64,000 bases of DNA. Source: Flaccisagitta enflata. Taxonomy: Eukaryota; Chaetognatha; Sagittoidea; Aphragmophora. This document shows positions 1-23,840 of the stretch, piece after piece (position 1 is the first letter of the stretch; each line of letters starts with the position of its first letter). The notes below the pieces were generated by a model. That model did not search any database, was not told the DNA's origin, and saw nothing but the letters and a program-made list of their open reading frames with translations. Made by a program: the position numbers and the translations under genes. Location: assembly GCA_965153355.1 (NCBI GenBank), contig OZ231126.1, positions 68,076,001 through 68,140,000 of the forward strand. The letters run 5' to 3'.

Positions 1-121
1 AAAGAAAAGTATACAAGGATAATATATTTGTTGTGACGTCCATTCCACCCTTGGATATGCCAGACAATGAAGACGAGAGGGAAAGAAAAGTATACAAGGA
101 TAATATATTTGTTGTGATGTA
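1..121. repeat. 82-bp spaced direct repeat
   Basis: The first 39 bases (starting AAAGAAAAGTATACAAGG) recur almost exactly at 83-121, so a unit of about 82 bp is present one and a half times at the window edge. It may continue to the left of the window. No gene is seen between here and about 740. Confidence 0.8.
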
Positions 122-739
122 AAACCGTGGACAATGGAATTATCATTGGGAACCTAGGTAACAATCCAGAAAAGCGTCAAAGGCCATTAGCCGTACCTGA
201 TTTCCTGATGACTTCTGTTCTTTTCCATCCCCTTGGCAGACCGGGAACTTCAAACATTCGCTTCTTTTCCACTTCTTGCGCCATGGTTTTGTTTCTTTAT
301 TTTGGTGATTTAAGAGGGAGAAAATTGAACTACGAGATCTCGCAGATTGTTTTCCTCGACACCCTATCAGGCGAAGTTTGTTTTACTGCAAAACGTGGGC
401 AACATGAACATATGGACATAAGCAAGAAGCTAGTAAACAGGTTAACGACGGAAAAGACACCATCAAAACTTCCCCATTATCGATACTTATCATACTAATA
501 TTGAATCAAAACTCGTATTGAAAGCAAAGTCGTCGTCGTGAAACAATGACGAGCGCGAAGATGAGGGAGCGAAAACGACTCGGATGAGGAAATGTTCATC
601 ATTCTGATGTGGGCATCGAGCGACGTAGACGGGGATATCTGTAGGTGATAATCCGGGTAGACCAGCGGAGGAGGAGTAGCGACCGGAGAAGATGTACGGG
701 GAGGAGAAGACGGAGCAGAAGAGGAGGAGGAGAGAGAAG

Positions 740-960
740 AGACAGACGTGAACGAAGATGGCGAAGCAGGCGGAGGAGGAGCAGGCGGCGGAGGAGGGGA
801 AGGCGGAGGCGACGGAGGGGCAGGCGGTGGAGGAGCAGGCGGAGGAGGAGCAGGCGGAGGTGGAGGAGCAGGCGGAGGTGAAGGAGCTGGCGGAGGTAGA
901 GGAGAGGACGAGGAGCCAGAGGAAAAGATGGACGAGAGAACGGCGGCAGGCTAGCAAATG
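740..960 (+). repeat. GGAGGAG-rich low-complexity tract
   Basis: Purine-rich repeats of GGCGGAGGAGGAGCA type keep all three + frames open and give Ala/Ser/Cys-rich reading on the other strand. It lies directly upstream of the retrotransposon fragment and could be its 5' part or unrelated. I see no reason to call it coding. Confidence 0.75.
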
Positions 961-1260
961 AAGGCGTCCGTGAGAGAAACCCCATCCCCGCTTCAGTCGA
1001 ACTTTTCACCGGGGCGTCGGAACAGGCCAGCCAGTAACCGGCGCCCGTCATCCACTGGCCGGAAACTCTCCTTCTTCGCGTCAATTCTCCCGTCGCTCTT
1101 AACCGTTCTCCTCCTCATTGGAGGAATCCATCCTAACCCCGGACCGGCGCCCTCTCCTCCTTCTCCACTCCCCATCGTCCTTCAATGGAACTGCAACGCC
1201 ATTTGAACAAAAACGGATGAACTTCGCGATTTTCTCTATGAACATAGGAGGGACGTCATC
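958..1260 (+). mobile_element. 5' fragment of a non-LTR (CR1/L2/Jockey-like) retrotransposon with a 2A-like motif
   Basis: An ATG at 958 opens a basic leader, then a Leu-rich hydrophobic stretch ending GGIHPNPGP, then Pro-rich residues and LQWNCNAI. This order (hydrophobic run, NPGP motif, LQWNCN) is that of ORF2 N-termini of many animal non-LTR elements, where LQWNCNG starts the apurinic endonuclease domain. A TGA follows at about 1204, but the same frame continues with TKTDELRDFLYEHRRDVI, again like the start of that domain. The likeness ends near 1260; no reverse transcriptase follows. The copy is therefore interrupted and truncated. The canonical 2A pattern D-x-E-x-NPGP is only partly kept, so cleavage activity is doubtful. 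Confidence 0.7.
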
Positions 1261-2159
1261 TCCAACGCCGGCCCCGTCCGCCGATTCATACTCATCCATT
1301 ACGTCTTCAGCTTCGCTTACCGCGCTCGAACCGTTATCTTCACTCGAGTAATCATTGGTGGACCTATCACTGCCGCCATCGGTATCGTCGCTCTTGCCGC
1401 TGACGACACTTTTTTCGCTACAGTCGCTCGATTCATCATGAAGATTCTCCGGAAATTCCAAGAACTGCATGATTGATGGAGGTAAGCGGGAAATCTGCTT
1501 AACCGTGTAATTATCGCGAAAGAATCTGCGACATAGGATCTGTAAAAGTGGTGGGACGTCTTTGGCACTTTGGCACCATCTCCGCCCTCGTTCGCCAATT
1601 TATTAAAATCATCCATTTCCTCGTCGTCGCCAATCGACCAAATCCAGGAATCGCCATCACTCGGTTCGTAGCCATCGGTGGAATAATCACTGGTGTCGTT
1701 AGTAACTTCGCTCTTGTCGCTGTAGTCGCTTCTTTCACTTTTGTCGCTCACTTCTGGACGGGGCAATTTCTCCCGAAAGACCCGCCCATACACTTTCTTA
1801 ACGGCAACGCGCGCAGTCTGTCTAGCCGCGAGACGCGCAAAATTTCTTGCATAACGACGGCTGAAGCTCCGGTTTAGGCGAAGCGCGTATGCCTTGTCTC
1901 CGTCGTCCAATTCCCATATCCAATTCGCCTCGGGGCAAGAACGGAATTTCCTCCTGACGGTCCGCCGCGCTTCACGTCTCGCCCTCGGTCGCGTGAGTCG
2001 GCGAATGGTCTTCCTCATTTTACTTCTCCCTCTTCGGTTATTCCATCCACTAACAGCGCAGTTCTTTTTGCAGATATCCTCGCAAATTGTGAAAACCTCA
2101 TTGGAAGCCAAATCCATGTACAGTCGGTCAATGCGGTAGTGGATATCGTCGCGGTCCAT
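1099..2159 (-). CDS. Unrecognised protein, basic N-half and Ser/Asp-rich C-half (possibly spliced or frameshifted)
   Basis: From ATG at 2159 a frame of 280 codons begins MDRDDIHYRIDRLY, continues with an Arg-rich stretch (RRLTRPRARREARRTVRRK), then WIWELDDGD, a second Arg-rich stretch, a Ser/Asp-rich tract (DKSERSDYSDKSEV) and WIWSIGDDEE. A second minus frame (1099-1470) continues in similar style (SSDCSEKS, STNDYSSEDN), which suggests a small intron between about 1,540 and 1,455, for example TAT|GTCGCAG to ATGCAG|TTC, or a frameshift. The paired WIW motifs and repeated Ser/Asp tracts suggest internal duplication. The tail is antisense to the retrotransposon fragment. I do not recognise the family; it may be a decayed gene. 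Confidence 0.35.
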
Positions 2160-2482
2160 GATGCCTCATGGTCAAGCTAGGGTGCTTCTTTGAATACAGG
2201 CTTTAGCTCTAGAAAATAAATTGAAGATGAAATATAAATTTTGTAAAAAATGAGTAAATAACGGTAAGAATCGACAAAAAAAGAGTGATTTGGAATTGAA
2301 AACAACGCGACAAGAGTTGAGTAAAAAGTTTTGGTTAATTTCATCTCTATTTTGCATCACTCAATTTCTAGTTGCAAATTTTGAACCTCACTGTAAGATC
2401 TTAAAATGAAATTCACAATGATCGATTTTCATGTCGCGCATATCAAATATATGAAACATGATCGAACGAAAGAGTTAAAGAG
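2160..2482. other. Spacer between hypothetical ORF and the 3' end of MED24
   Basis: AT-rich DNA without a convincing ORF or repeat. Part of it is probably the 3' UTR of the minus-strand MED24 gene, whose stop codon is at 2483. Confidence 0.5.
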
Positions 2483-14604
<12,122 letters not shown>

Positions 14605-15348
14605 CTTCAATCTTTTTTTCTGTGTGTGTGGGTGAGATGATCTTGAGTTTGTGACAAAAAATCAACAACCTGGTAGAACGGAACAAATCAACAAATCAAC
14701 GTCGAAAAGAACAACAGAATGAATTGATTAGGATGAACGAGGTCGAAGGTATAAATATAATGGAATTGCTAGATGCTAATGCCTAAAGGGCAATCGGAAT
14801 AATCGAGAGGCAGTGTATTCAATGGAATATCAACACGAACCTGTATCATTATCAACTTCATAACATCTCGAAATTTCAGACGCGTATGACTATGAGAGAG
14901 GTACAGAAAAGTGAGAACAAATGCACGCATTTAATTGAATCTTTTAAATCACTGCTCTCGAATGGCCTTTGCACCGCGTCAACACTCGGGTAGCTCCGAT
15001 GGCGTCACAGACTCAGAGGCGACCAGCGGTGAAGTCGCTCCTACGCGGAATAGAGAAAGAAGAGCAGGAGGACCGAGACGAAGTTTCGCGCGTGTAGGTC
15101 GTATCGCTGAGAAAAAGAGCCCCCGAGGAAACCTGCGATGAATGAAAGAATAAAAGAAACGTGAAAATGAAGTCAAAATCAGTATTAGAGTATGCTGTGC
15201 AGAGAATGCATGAAAAAAGGAACGCCCTTAATTCTAATGGTTAAAGACAGAATGCAATAATAAGACAGAATGCGATAATAAGAGAGAAAATGTGATAAGT
15301 ATAAGAAGACAGAGAGGAAGAAAGAGACAAAGAGACATTTCAATTTTT

Positions 15349-15500
15349 AGTCGCGGACACGCGACTCTACACCTTGCCGTGTCGGTCGGTAGGTCCGTCC
15401 GTCGGTCCGTCCGTCACATTTTTTAATTCCGAGCGGATTTTGCATTACTGCTCCTGCCCAACCGTCCGCGACTGGATTGCCGTGTATCCGGCCTTGTTTT
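15349..15500 (+). mobile_element. Hairpin-ended dispersed repeat, GGAC type
   Basis: Starts with the hairpin AGTCGCGGACACGCGACT (15,349-15,366), has GTCGGTAGGTCCGTCC runs and CTGCTCCTGCCCA, carries GTCCGCGACT at 15,464-15,473 (the reverse complement of the first ten bases), and ends GTATCCGGCCTTGTTTT. Copies of the same type are at 47,254-47,403 and 51,484-51,615. Confidence 0.85.
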
Positions 15501-15645
15501 TAGAGAGACAAATGTAGACTGAAATAAAAAGACAATGACCGTGCAATGACTCTGAAACGTGAATTTCTTTCAATTTCAAGCAGAGAGGAAGAGACTTATA
15601 GAGACAAAGATTGAATTGAAGACAGAAGGGACGAGAGGAACAAGC

Positions 15646-15981
15646 TCAGTCAGTGAGGGTCGAGTGAATTCTCCATTCCCAACCCTCATTAGTGCAGTCG
15701 TTGAGAGTCATTCGGCTACCGACGGTCATGGTCAGAGCCTCAAAGGCTGGTTGAGATTGAGTGAGCGATCGCGGATTACCGAAAGATGAGTCCCGCCGAA
15801 AATGACCCAAGATCAAGAACTCTCCAAAACAGTGACCGAGATAGGCGGTGAATGGGTGTGGATCAGTGGCGGAAGAAGCTGCGAGGTGAAAGGAAGAGAG
15901 TAGGACGAGTAGGAGTGGGAGGATGAAGAAGAATAGGATTGAAAGTTTTCTCCCGCCCGACTCGTTATATACCATTCGCAT
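15646..15981 (-). CDS. Possible small secreted protein, unrecognised
   Basis: An ATG-started ORF of 111 codons begins MRMVYNESGGRKLS and has a strong hydrophobic stretch (ILFFFILPLLLVLLSSFHLA) followed by ASSATDPHP, shaped like a signal peptide with a cleavage site. The rest has two cysteines and no motif I know. It lies in the spacer between two genes and could be a chance ORF; no splice partner or relative is visible. Confidence 0.25.
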   Translation of the reverse strand: MRMVYNESGGRKLSILFFFILPLLLVLLSSFHLAASSATDPHPFTAYLGHCFGEFLILGHFRRDSSFGNPRSLTQSQPAFEALTMTVGSRMTLNDCTNEGWEWRIHSTLTD

Positions 15982-16087
15982 TTTTTGGATTTCGCGAGAC
16001 GAAACTATAGAGCTCGGAAACAATTGATGGAAAAACGTCTCGTTGAGCTTCAGAAAGTCAAATTGCTTGATAATAAAGAATATTCAG

Positions 16088-19000
16088 CATTACGGATTTT
16101 CTGACATCGTCGCCGTCGTCTAATCTTACAGACGCGTTCATTCCCGTCAAAGAAGACGTTACTTCGCGCGAGGACGTCATTTCTCCGCCCATTTCCGAAA
16201 TTTCATCTTCAGAGGTATCTTCTTCGTCCGAAATATCATCAGAGTTTTCATCCTCATCTACAACGTCATCAACTTCGATAAACGATCGATTCTTTGGCGA
16301 CTTGTGCCCTCAAAGCTTTTCACTCGCCAAAGACGTGAATCGACATAAAATCGTCCACGCGGGCACGAAGCCGCACTTGTACACGGAGTGTCCAAAGGCT
16401 GTCACACAAACGAGCAATCTCCGAGGACAAATGCGAGAAGCAAACCTGCCGATCGACGCGGTGCAACGCGCTAAGCTACAGCCTTTCCGCTGCAATTTGT
16501 GTCCCAAAGGTTTTAAATGGTCCAAGGATTTAGCGCGACACAAAAATGTGAATCACGGAGAGACGCCGCATAATTATTTACGACGCTCCAAGAGTCACTT
16601 TCAATCAGCAAGTAAGAGCTACGGCAGATTCCTCAAGAAACAGCAGGGTTGAAACGTTGGTTTAAATATTTCAATTGAATCAGTCTCTGAATATAGATGA
16701 ATTTTAGTTTACATTCTATATTGCCAAAACGAAGTTAGTCTCAGTCTCTCTTTTTCATTCTCGCCCTCTTTTTTGTTCTCTCGCTCTCTCTTTCATTCTC
16801 TGTCTTTTACTTCCTTTGTCTGTCTTCCACTATCATTGTCTGTCTTCCACTATCATTGTCTGTCTTCCACTATCATTGTCTGTCTTCCACTATCATTGTC
16901 TGTCTTCCACTATCATTGTCTGTCTATCACTTTCATTGTCTGTCTATCACTTTCATTGTCTGTCTATCACTTTCATTGTCTGTCTATCACTTTCATTGTC
17001 TGTCTATCACTTTCATTGTCTGTCTATCACTTTCATTGTCTGTCTATCACTTTCATTGTCTGTCTATCACTTTCATTGTCTGTCTATCACTTTCCTTGTC
17101 TGTCTATCACTTTCATTGTCTGTCTGTCACTTTCATTTTCTGTCTATCACTTTCATTTTCTGTCTATCACTTTCATTTTCTGTCTATCACTTTCATTTTC
17201 TGTCTATCACTTTCATTTTCTGTCTATCACTTTCATTTTCTGTCTATCACTTTCATTTTCTGTCTATCACTTTCATTTTCTGTCTATCATTTTCATTGTC
17301 TGTCTTTCACTTTCATTGTCTGTCTTTCACTTTCATTGTCTGTCTTTCACTTTCATTTTCTGTCTATCACTTTCATTTTCTGTCTTTCACTTTTATTGTC
17401 TGTCTTTCACTTTCATTTTCTGTCTATCACTTTCATTTTCTGTCTTTCACTTTCATTGTCTGTCTTTCACTTTCATTTTCTGTCTTTCACTTTCATTTTC
17501 TGTCTATCACTTTCATTGTCTGTCTTTCACTTACATTTTCTGTCTTTCACTTTCATTTTCTGTCTTTCACTTTCATTTTCTGTCTATCACTTACATTGTC
17601 TGTCTATCACTTTCATGTCTGTCTATCACTTTCATTTTCTGTCTTTCACTTTCATTGTCTGTCTTTCACTTTCATTTTCTGTCTTTCACTTTCATTTTCT
17701 GTCTTTCACTTTCATTGTCTGTCTATCACTTTCATTGTCTGTCTATCACTTTCATTGTCTGTCTATCACTTTCATTGTCTGTCTATCACTTTCATTGTCT
17801 GTCTATCACTTTCATTGTCTGTCTATCACTTTCATTGTCTGTCTATCACTTTCATTGTCTGTCTATCACTTTCATTGTCTGTCTTTCACTTTCATTTTCT
17901 GTCTTTCACTTTCATTTTCTGTCTTTCACTTTCATTTTCTGTCTATCACTTTCATTTTCTGTCTTTCACTTTCATTTTCTGTCTTTCACTTTCATTTTCT
18001 GTCTTTCACTTTCATTTTCTGTCTTTCACTTTTATTTTCTGTCTTTCACTTTCATTTTCTGTCTTTCACTTTCATTTTCTGTCCTCCACTTTCATTTTCT
18101 GTCTTTCACTTTCATTGTCTGTCTTTCACTTTCATTTTTTGTTTTTCACTTTCATTTTCAGCCTGTCACTTTCATTTTCAGCCTTTCACATTCATTTTCA
18201 GCCTGTCACTTTCATTTTCAGCCTGTCACTTTCATTTTCAGCCTGTCACTTTCATTCTCAGTCATTCTTAGTCTTTCACTTTCATTCTTTGTCTTTCACT
18301 TTCATTCTTTTTTTCTTTTTCTGACATTTCAATTCTCATTCTCTCTCCTTTTCTCTCTCCTTCTTTTCTCTCTGTCTCCCAGTATCAAAGAATCGACCCT
18401 CCAAGATCATACCAATCAACGCCATGCATCATTACCAAACCATGGCACCAACCAGTGCCGATTTGCCGGATGCGATTCTGTTCAGCCCTTCGCCTCCCCC
18501 CAGCGTCTCTCCGCCGGTTGGATGTGAAGACTTTTCTACGAGTACATTCGCGCAATCCTCCGTCAACGACTGCAACGCCTTTAGTGGAGTTTTTCCTGCA
18601 TCTCCTACGTCAAGCGAGTCCAACGCCTCCGATTTCCAATTCAACTTATTGGTCCAAACGGATGTTAAGCCAGTAACAATCGATCCGTCCTTTAGTAACA
18701 ATGAAAATCACTCGACAGTCGAAACTCGTTTTGCGTCAGCACAGACGGACGTTAAGCGAGCTCTTGATTCATCCGCGACGTCGGACCTGTACGACTCGCT
18801 GGAAAATAATCTAAATTCCGGTGCTCTGGACAAGTCAGCACAGGATGTGAAAACGCAGGTGATGCATTCAATGACCCAGAGTCCAGCAATAACGTCGAAT
18901 CAATACCATCCACAAGGTCCAGGTATTTACGCAACTCCCGGTTCAAACCCATCGGAATACAAGGACTTGAAGCCAACGATGCCGATTGCACCCATCAACT

Positions 19001-20914
19001 CCTACGGAAATAACCTTGGGTCCGGCGTTTACCACCAATCGGCACAAATGGACGTAAAACCAACGGCAATGTACCCAACCAGTCCAACCACGGCGCATAA
19101 TGCATATAATCCACCGGGAAATTACAACTCTACCTCAGGAGGGTCTCATTACTCGACGTATAGGGCCGTGATGCCAACGGCGACAAATACATTCGCCCAT
19201 CCGTTCTCCCATCTCGCGACAGGCGCGATAAACCCATCGCAGCAAATAGATGTGAAACAGAAGAATCGGAACCTATCAACGGTGCCAATTCCACATAATC
19301 CATTACGATATCGCCCAAATTTTGGACCATTCACTTCAGCGGCCCAAATGAACATGTCGTCGATACGTACCCAATCCTTCCATCCTCGTGGTAATCAGCA
19401 GATGTACAACAGGTTCAATGCACCAACGATTATCCCACCGACTACACGTAACTTTGCATCTCGCAATGGTCGGTTCTTCCCGCCCCCTCCGTCACCCTCG
19501 CCTCCCTTGGACTACCAGATTCCTCCTCAGGTGATCTTTGGTTAAACAGAAAACTTAGGAGTTGCTATTAAGGTGACTTTTAGTAGTTCGATAGACAATA
19601 AAATCAATTCTTTCTTTCTAGGTTTCCTTGAGGTAGCTTCATAAGTTTGACTTATCATATCACGCATCCCAGGAAGAAACCCTTGGTGGAAAAAAAAGGC
19701 CAAGAATTGAGAGCCCCCTAGGCATGTTCTACACTGTATTAGGTACATTTAAAGCCAAAAACAAAAAAAAATCGGCTTGGAAATATAGCATTTATAGCTC
19801 GAAAATAGCAAAGATAATGCATTTTCAAGCATTTTTTTTTGCAAAATAAGGTAGTTACACTTTCAAAAAATATTAGAAAACTACTGTGCAGTGTGGCCTT
19901 CATAGCTATAAAAATGATTTTACCATATCAGCCTAGTTTGGAGGGATATCAACCCAATTAGCATGAAAATAAAGCTAAAAAACAGTAAAAAAACGATTTT
20001 TTAGCTAGAAATTACCAATATTATTTATAAAGAATAAAGAAAAAACATGAAAAATGTATAATTACAGTAAAAATACTTATTTTTGAATCTCTGACAATTA
20101 GACTAAACAGATGAATGTAAATCAGGGCTTAGAATAACAAATATTTTCCAAAAAAACAGTATTGATTGTTTTTAGTAGTTTTTTAGCTTCAATTTATAAA
20201 AGATGCCTCTGAAATAATTGAAAGGGGTAAAAGTATTGTTACAGCAACTATTGCCACACTGTTCGACTATTTTCTCAGTGTTTAAGATAGGAAAACTATA
20301 ATCATTAGCTTATTAAATAGTAAAAAAATGATTTATTTTTGCTGTTATTACACTACAAATGCTATTTTTCCAAGTCGATTTTTTTTATTTTTGGCTTTAA
20401 TTGTACCTGATACAATGTACAACATGCCTAGGGGGTTCACAACACTTGGCCTTTTTTTTCCACCATGGGTTTGTTCCTGGGATGCGTGATATATATGCGT
20501 TTGTAATTCCTTACTTCGGTTCTTATCCCCCAGTACCCACAATTACCGCGGTATCCAAATTCAACAACATTTGGACAATTCACAACTGGTCAATCCTGGA
20601 CGTATGACAACAATAACGCCTTCAATCAAACGTCGACTTACACCCAACCAGCTCCTACTTATTCGAGTACATACACAAACACTAATCATCAATTTGGATC
20701 AACGCAGCTGCCTCATCTCGTTGCCTTGAACAACGCCGCCGCCTATAACGCATCGGCGTACACCGGTAACATCCTTCCGGACACCGTAGAACCAAATCAG
20801 ACTTTCGACAGCCCGACTATGACGAGAGACACGCTCACGCCGCCGAACGAAGACGTCATTCCTATCGACTCCATCATAGCCACCGCGTTTCGGATGGCGA
20901 CCGGTTCTCTCTGA
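16088..20914 (+). CDS. C2H2 zinc-finger protein with long Ser/Pro/Asn-rich tail (5' end not found)
   Basis: Three exons join in phase: about 16,088-16,611 (TCAGCAA|GTAAGA), 18,383-19,530 (CTCCCAG| to CCTCAG|GTGATC) and 20,534-20,914 (CCCCCAG|). The first codes an acidic Ser-rich stretch, a finger-like LCPQSFSLAKDVNRHKIVH (first Cys missing), a decayed middle unit, and a complete finger CNLCPKGFKWSKDLARHKNVNH. The second and third exons are low complexity, rich in Pro, Ser, Asn, Tyr and Gln, with several VKP/DVK motifs at intervals (LVQTDVKPV, SAQTDVKRA, SAQMDVKPT, SQQIDVKQK), a spaced repeat. The pattern suggests a DNA-binding factor with an activation-like tail, but I do not recognise the family. 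The exon 1 frame is open to 16,077 with no ATG, so an upstream exon is needed. Confidence 0.65.
16800..18300 (+). repeat. 20-bp pyrimidine-rich minisatellite filling intron 1
   Basis: About 74 units of TTCATTGTCTGTCTATCACT type in head-to-tail array. Units fall into blocks: ATTGTC/CTATC to about 17,120, ATTTTC/CTATC to about 17,290, then mixed TTTC blocks, then ATTGTC/CTATC again near 17,720-17,880, and divergent CAGCCTGTC units at the end. A one-base loss near 17,615 shifts register. Because the unit is 20 bp and lacks stops, three frames stay open for 470-580 codons; these are not genes. Confidence 0.95.
19655..20495. mobile_element. Fold-back element (MITE-like) in intron 2 of the zinc-finger gene
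   Basis: Inverted arms of over 100 bp: ATCACGCATCCCAGGAA at 19,659 pairs with TTCCTGGGATGCGTGAT ending near 20,490; further paired words are CCTAGGCATG, AAAAAGGCCAAG and AAAGCCAAAAA. The middle is AT-rich and non-coding. It ends about 40 bp before the acceptor of exon 3. Family not identified. Confidence 0.8.
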
Positions 20915-21689
20915 AGGAAACAACCATACGTTGCTCGGCAAAAACAACAATCCTTGCCCCAATTAACCTCGAACTGGCGCGTCGGGTAATTCGGCTGAAT
21001 TGACGAGGTTTCAATCATAGTTTTCATATCATCGATGTTCAATCATAGTTTTCATATCATCGATGTTCAATCATATTTTTAATTATGATGTACACAAAAA
21101 TATCTCAAATGTCGCACGGGTGATGTCATTGAACGATTTAGTTCCCATTCCTCACTGCCTCTGCTTTACATCCCAAAATAAGTTGTGTAGAGAAATAGTC
21201 ACAAGGGTGGTGCTTTTACATGTCTTTTCCTGTAAATGAAAGATCTACTTCCAATTCGTTACTGCCTTAGCTTTACATCCCGTTGTGTAGAGAATACGCA
21301 TTGAATCATCTTTTGTTCTGAACATTATAACTGTATGCTAGATACGGTATCAAAAACACCATTCAAACAACTATCTGCATCATTTCTTCACATAATCAAT
21401 AGATAGGAGTGAACAGGCTAAACCACTGATAGCATTACTTTTATACAATATAAGTTACAGTGGACCACCGCTAGAGTGCACTTGCTAATAAAACATGCCT
21501 GCTTATAAGATATACAATCTCATATCTCATAAGAGCTTTTGTAATTTTTTCGATTTTGGCAACCTAAAATCCTTTAAGATATATTTTTTTTTATGTCCCT
21601 TGAAATGCGCTCTAGTGAACATCAACTGTACATCCAACGTACGCGCGAATGCCTAACAAAATAAGAATTACGATAAAGATAGGAAATGA
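20915..21689. other. Spacer between convergent zinc-finger and ankyrin genes
   Basis: Holds a short tandem of about 30 bp (TTCAATCATAGTTTTCATATC, about two and a half copies at 21,010-21,080) and a diverged direct repeat of CTTTACATCCC...GTTGTGTAGAGAA at about 21,165 and 21,270. No gene seen; 3' UTRs of both flanking genes are expected here. Confidence 0.5.
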
Positions 21690-23790
21690 CTATCTCTTAG
21701 CCGAATGTCGACGTACCCTTCTCGGCAATCTGCCGGCACTGCTGTCCTCGGCAAACCTTTTCCAAAATTTAATTCGTTCTTCTTTGAGCTGTTTGGCTTC
21801 CACGCGCAATTTACGGCCCATGTGTCTCTGCAGCAGAGTCGCCGTTTCCAAATGGCCGTTGTTCAGGGCCATCTGAAGTGGCATGAAGCCCTGCCGGTTC
21901 TTTGCGTCCGGCCTCGCTTCGCGTTCCAGCAAGTATGATACCAGAGGAACGTGTCCCTGCAGAGGTAAGGTAGAGTGGAGATAATTGGGTCACCTACTTC
22001 TTTTCGGAGAAAATCTTGACGATTTTGATAATTAAGGAAGGTCTACTGTCTAGTTTTGATGAAAATAAAAACTTCGCCGAAACTAGAATACTAAGAGAGA
22101 TTAAAGTTGGTAGACCAATTTTACCCCATCAGCCATCAAATATCGCAATCATTTACATAACACAGCTCGGGTATCAATTGATTCAAATATACAGTACGAT
22201 GGTAGCAAAGACGACCAGGCATCAGTGACTATCGTTGCTGCTTCGAGAAATTGGTTGCTAGATTGACTTGTTATCTTCGAGCAACGAAAACTCACGAAGA
22301 AGCGTCGCGTCTTTTCTTCTTTTTCATTTTTATTTTTTTTACTCCGAAACTGCTGAGGTTGAAAGGCGGCGGCCCCCGGAAACTCATAGAGGAGGGAAAG
22401 ACCTCTTTGAGGTTCTTTGCGTTTTCAGGTATGATCGATATTTCTTGAGTTCCCGGCGTTCGCAAAAATTCGAGGAAACTTTCGAAATAGGTTTTATTTG
22501 TAAAACATCGAATTGTGTGTGTGTGTGTGTGTGTGTGTGCATGTGCGTGTGCATGTGTGTGTGTGCATGTGCATGTGTGTGTGTGCATGTGTGTGTGTGC
22601 ATGTGTGTGTGTGTGCGTGCATGTGTGTGTGCGCGTGCGTATGCGTGTAGATGCGTGCGTGTGAATGTGTGTGTGTGCGTGCGTGTGTGTGTCTCTCTTT
22701 TCTTGCTTTCTATTCGATCTATCCCTCCTTCCAATTCTCTCTCTGCATCTGCGCGGCGAAGCCGTTGACGTACGTACGTGCCGCTCATTCTCGACATCAA
22801 CCTCTAGTCCAACAAGTCCCACACTCCGTTCCTGAGTCGTAGGAAGACTGCTGTACAGAAACGCAAAAGTAAAAATTGGAACAATGACCCCTAATCGGTC
22901 AAGATTCCGGTAAGAGAAAATCTCAATTTTAAAGGTTTTGAAAAAAAAAAGATGAACACATCACAATTTTTTGCACAGGGGTCTTAAAAATGCTGTTGAA
23001 CACGATTCTGATATTCATTTTGGCCTAACTTGAGCCAAAAAAGTAGAAACATTAATTTTTTGATATTTTTTTTTTGTTAATTCTAACAAGAATTGATGAA
23101 TTTTGATCATTTGCACTGTGCTGATTCAATTTTTTGTGTCCTTACACAATTTCTACTATTTTTGAAAATTTGCACTTGATCTCATTTGCATATTGCGGTT
23201 TCACATTTTCCGCCTGTAACATGCATGTTTTTTTTAAGTACACTAATGAATTTCATACTGACAGCATATCTTACTCTTAGAAACAGTTTCAAAATATCAG
23301 TTTTTAGAATTTTTTTGTTTTGGGTCATTTTTTCATATTTGAGGATTTTAACGCAATTTTTGAACTTCATAGACCTACTCAAAATTATTCTAGGTTCACT
23401 CTATTATCAATTGCTATTGGAACTTTATGTTTCTGTAAAAAAAGTTCAAAATGTTTCATTCTATACCATTTTTTTTGAAAAATAGCTGTTGTTAGCTTAA
23501 AAAACCATTTCTAATTTTTTTGGCTCAAGTTAGGTCAAAATGAATATAAGAATCATGCTCTACAGCCTTTTTATATCTCCTGTGTAAAAATTTATGAGGC
23601 GTCCATCTTTTTTTTTTTTTTTATAAAGCTTTTTGCAACCGGGATTCATGACCGTAATACTGCGAAACTCACTCAGTTTCCATCCTGCGAAATGAACTGC
23701 TCAGTTAAAAGGTTACTTTTAACTAGGGATACAAAATTTTGAAAAGGACGACAACAACAATAACAGCAACAACAAAAACAAAAAACAACG

Positions 23791-23840
<50 letters not shown>

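Larger units (their letters stand above)
14605..16087. other. Spacer between divergent MED24 and zinc-finger genes
   Basis: Should hold the MED24 promoter and 5' parts of the + strand gene. A + strand TATAAATATA lies at about 14,751. A possible short + exon begins with ATG at about 14,962 (MAFAPRQHSGSSDGVTDSEA) and could end at GCGCGT|GTAGGT, but no phase-perfect join to 16,088 was established. A hairpin-ended repeat occupies 15,349-15,500 and a minus-strand ORF occupies 15,646-15,981. Confidence 0.4.

Noticed and set aside
127-498. 123-codon + ORF near the left edge
   Set aside because: Starts at GTG, no recognisable motif, no splice or promoter support.
16773-18527. Three overlapping + ORFs of 470-580 codons rich in Leu, Ser, His and Phe
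   Set aside because: They are the stop-free frames of a 20-bp repeat in an intron, with no start context or real composition.
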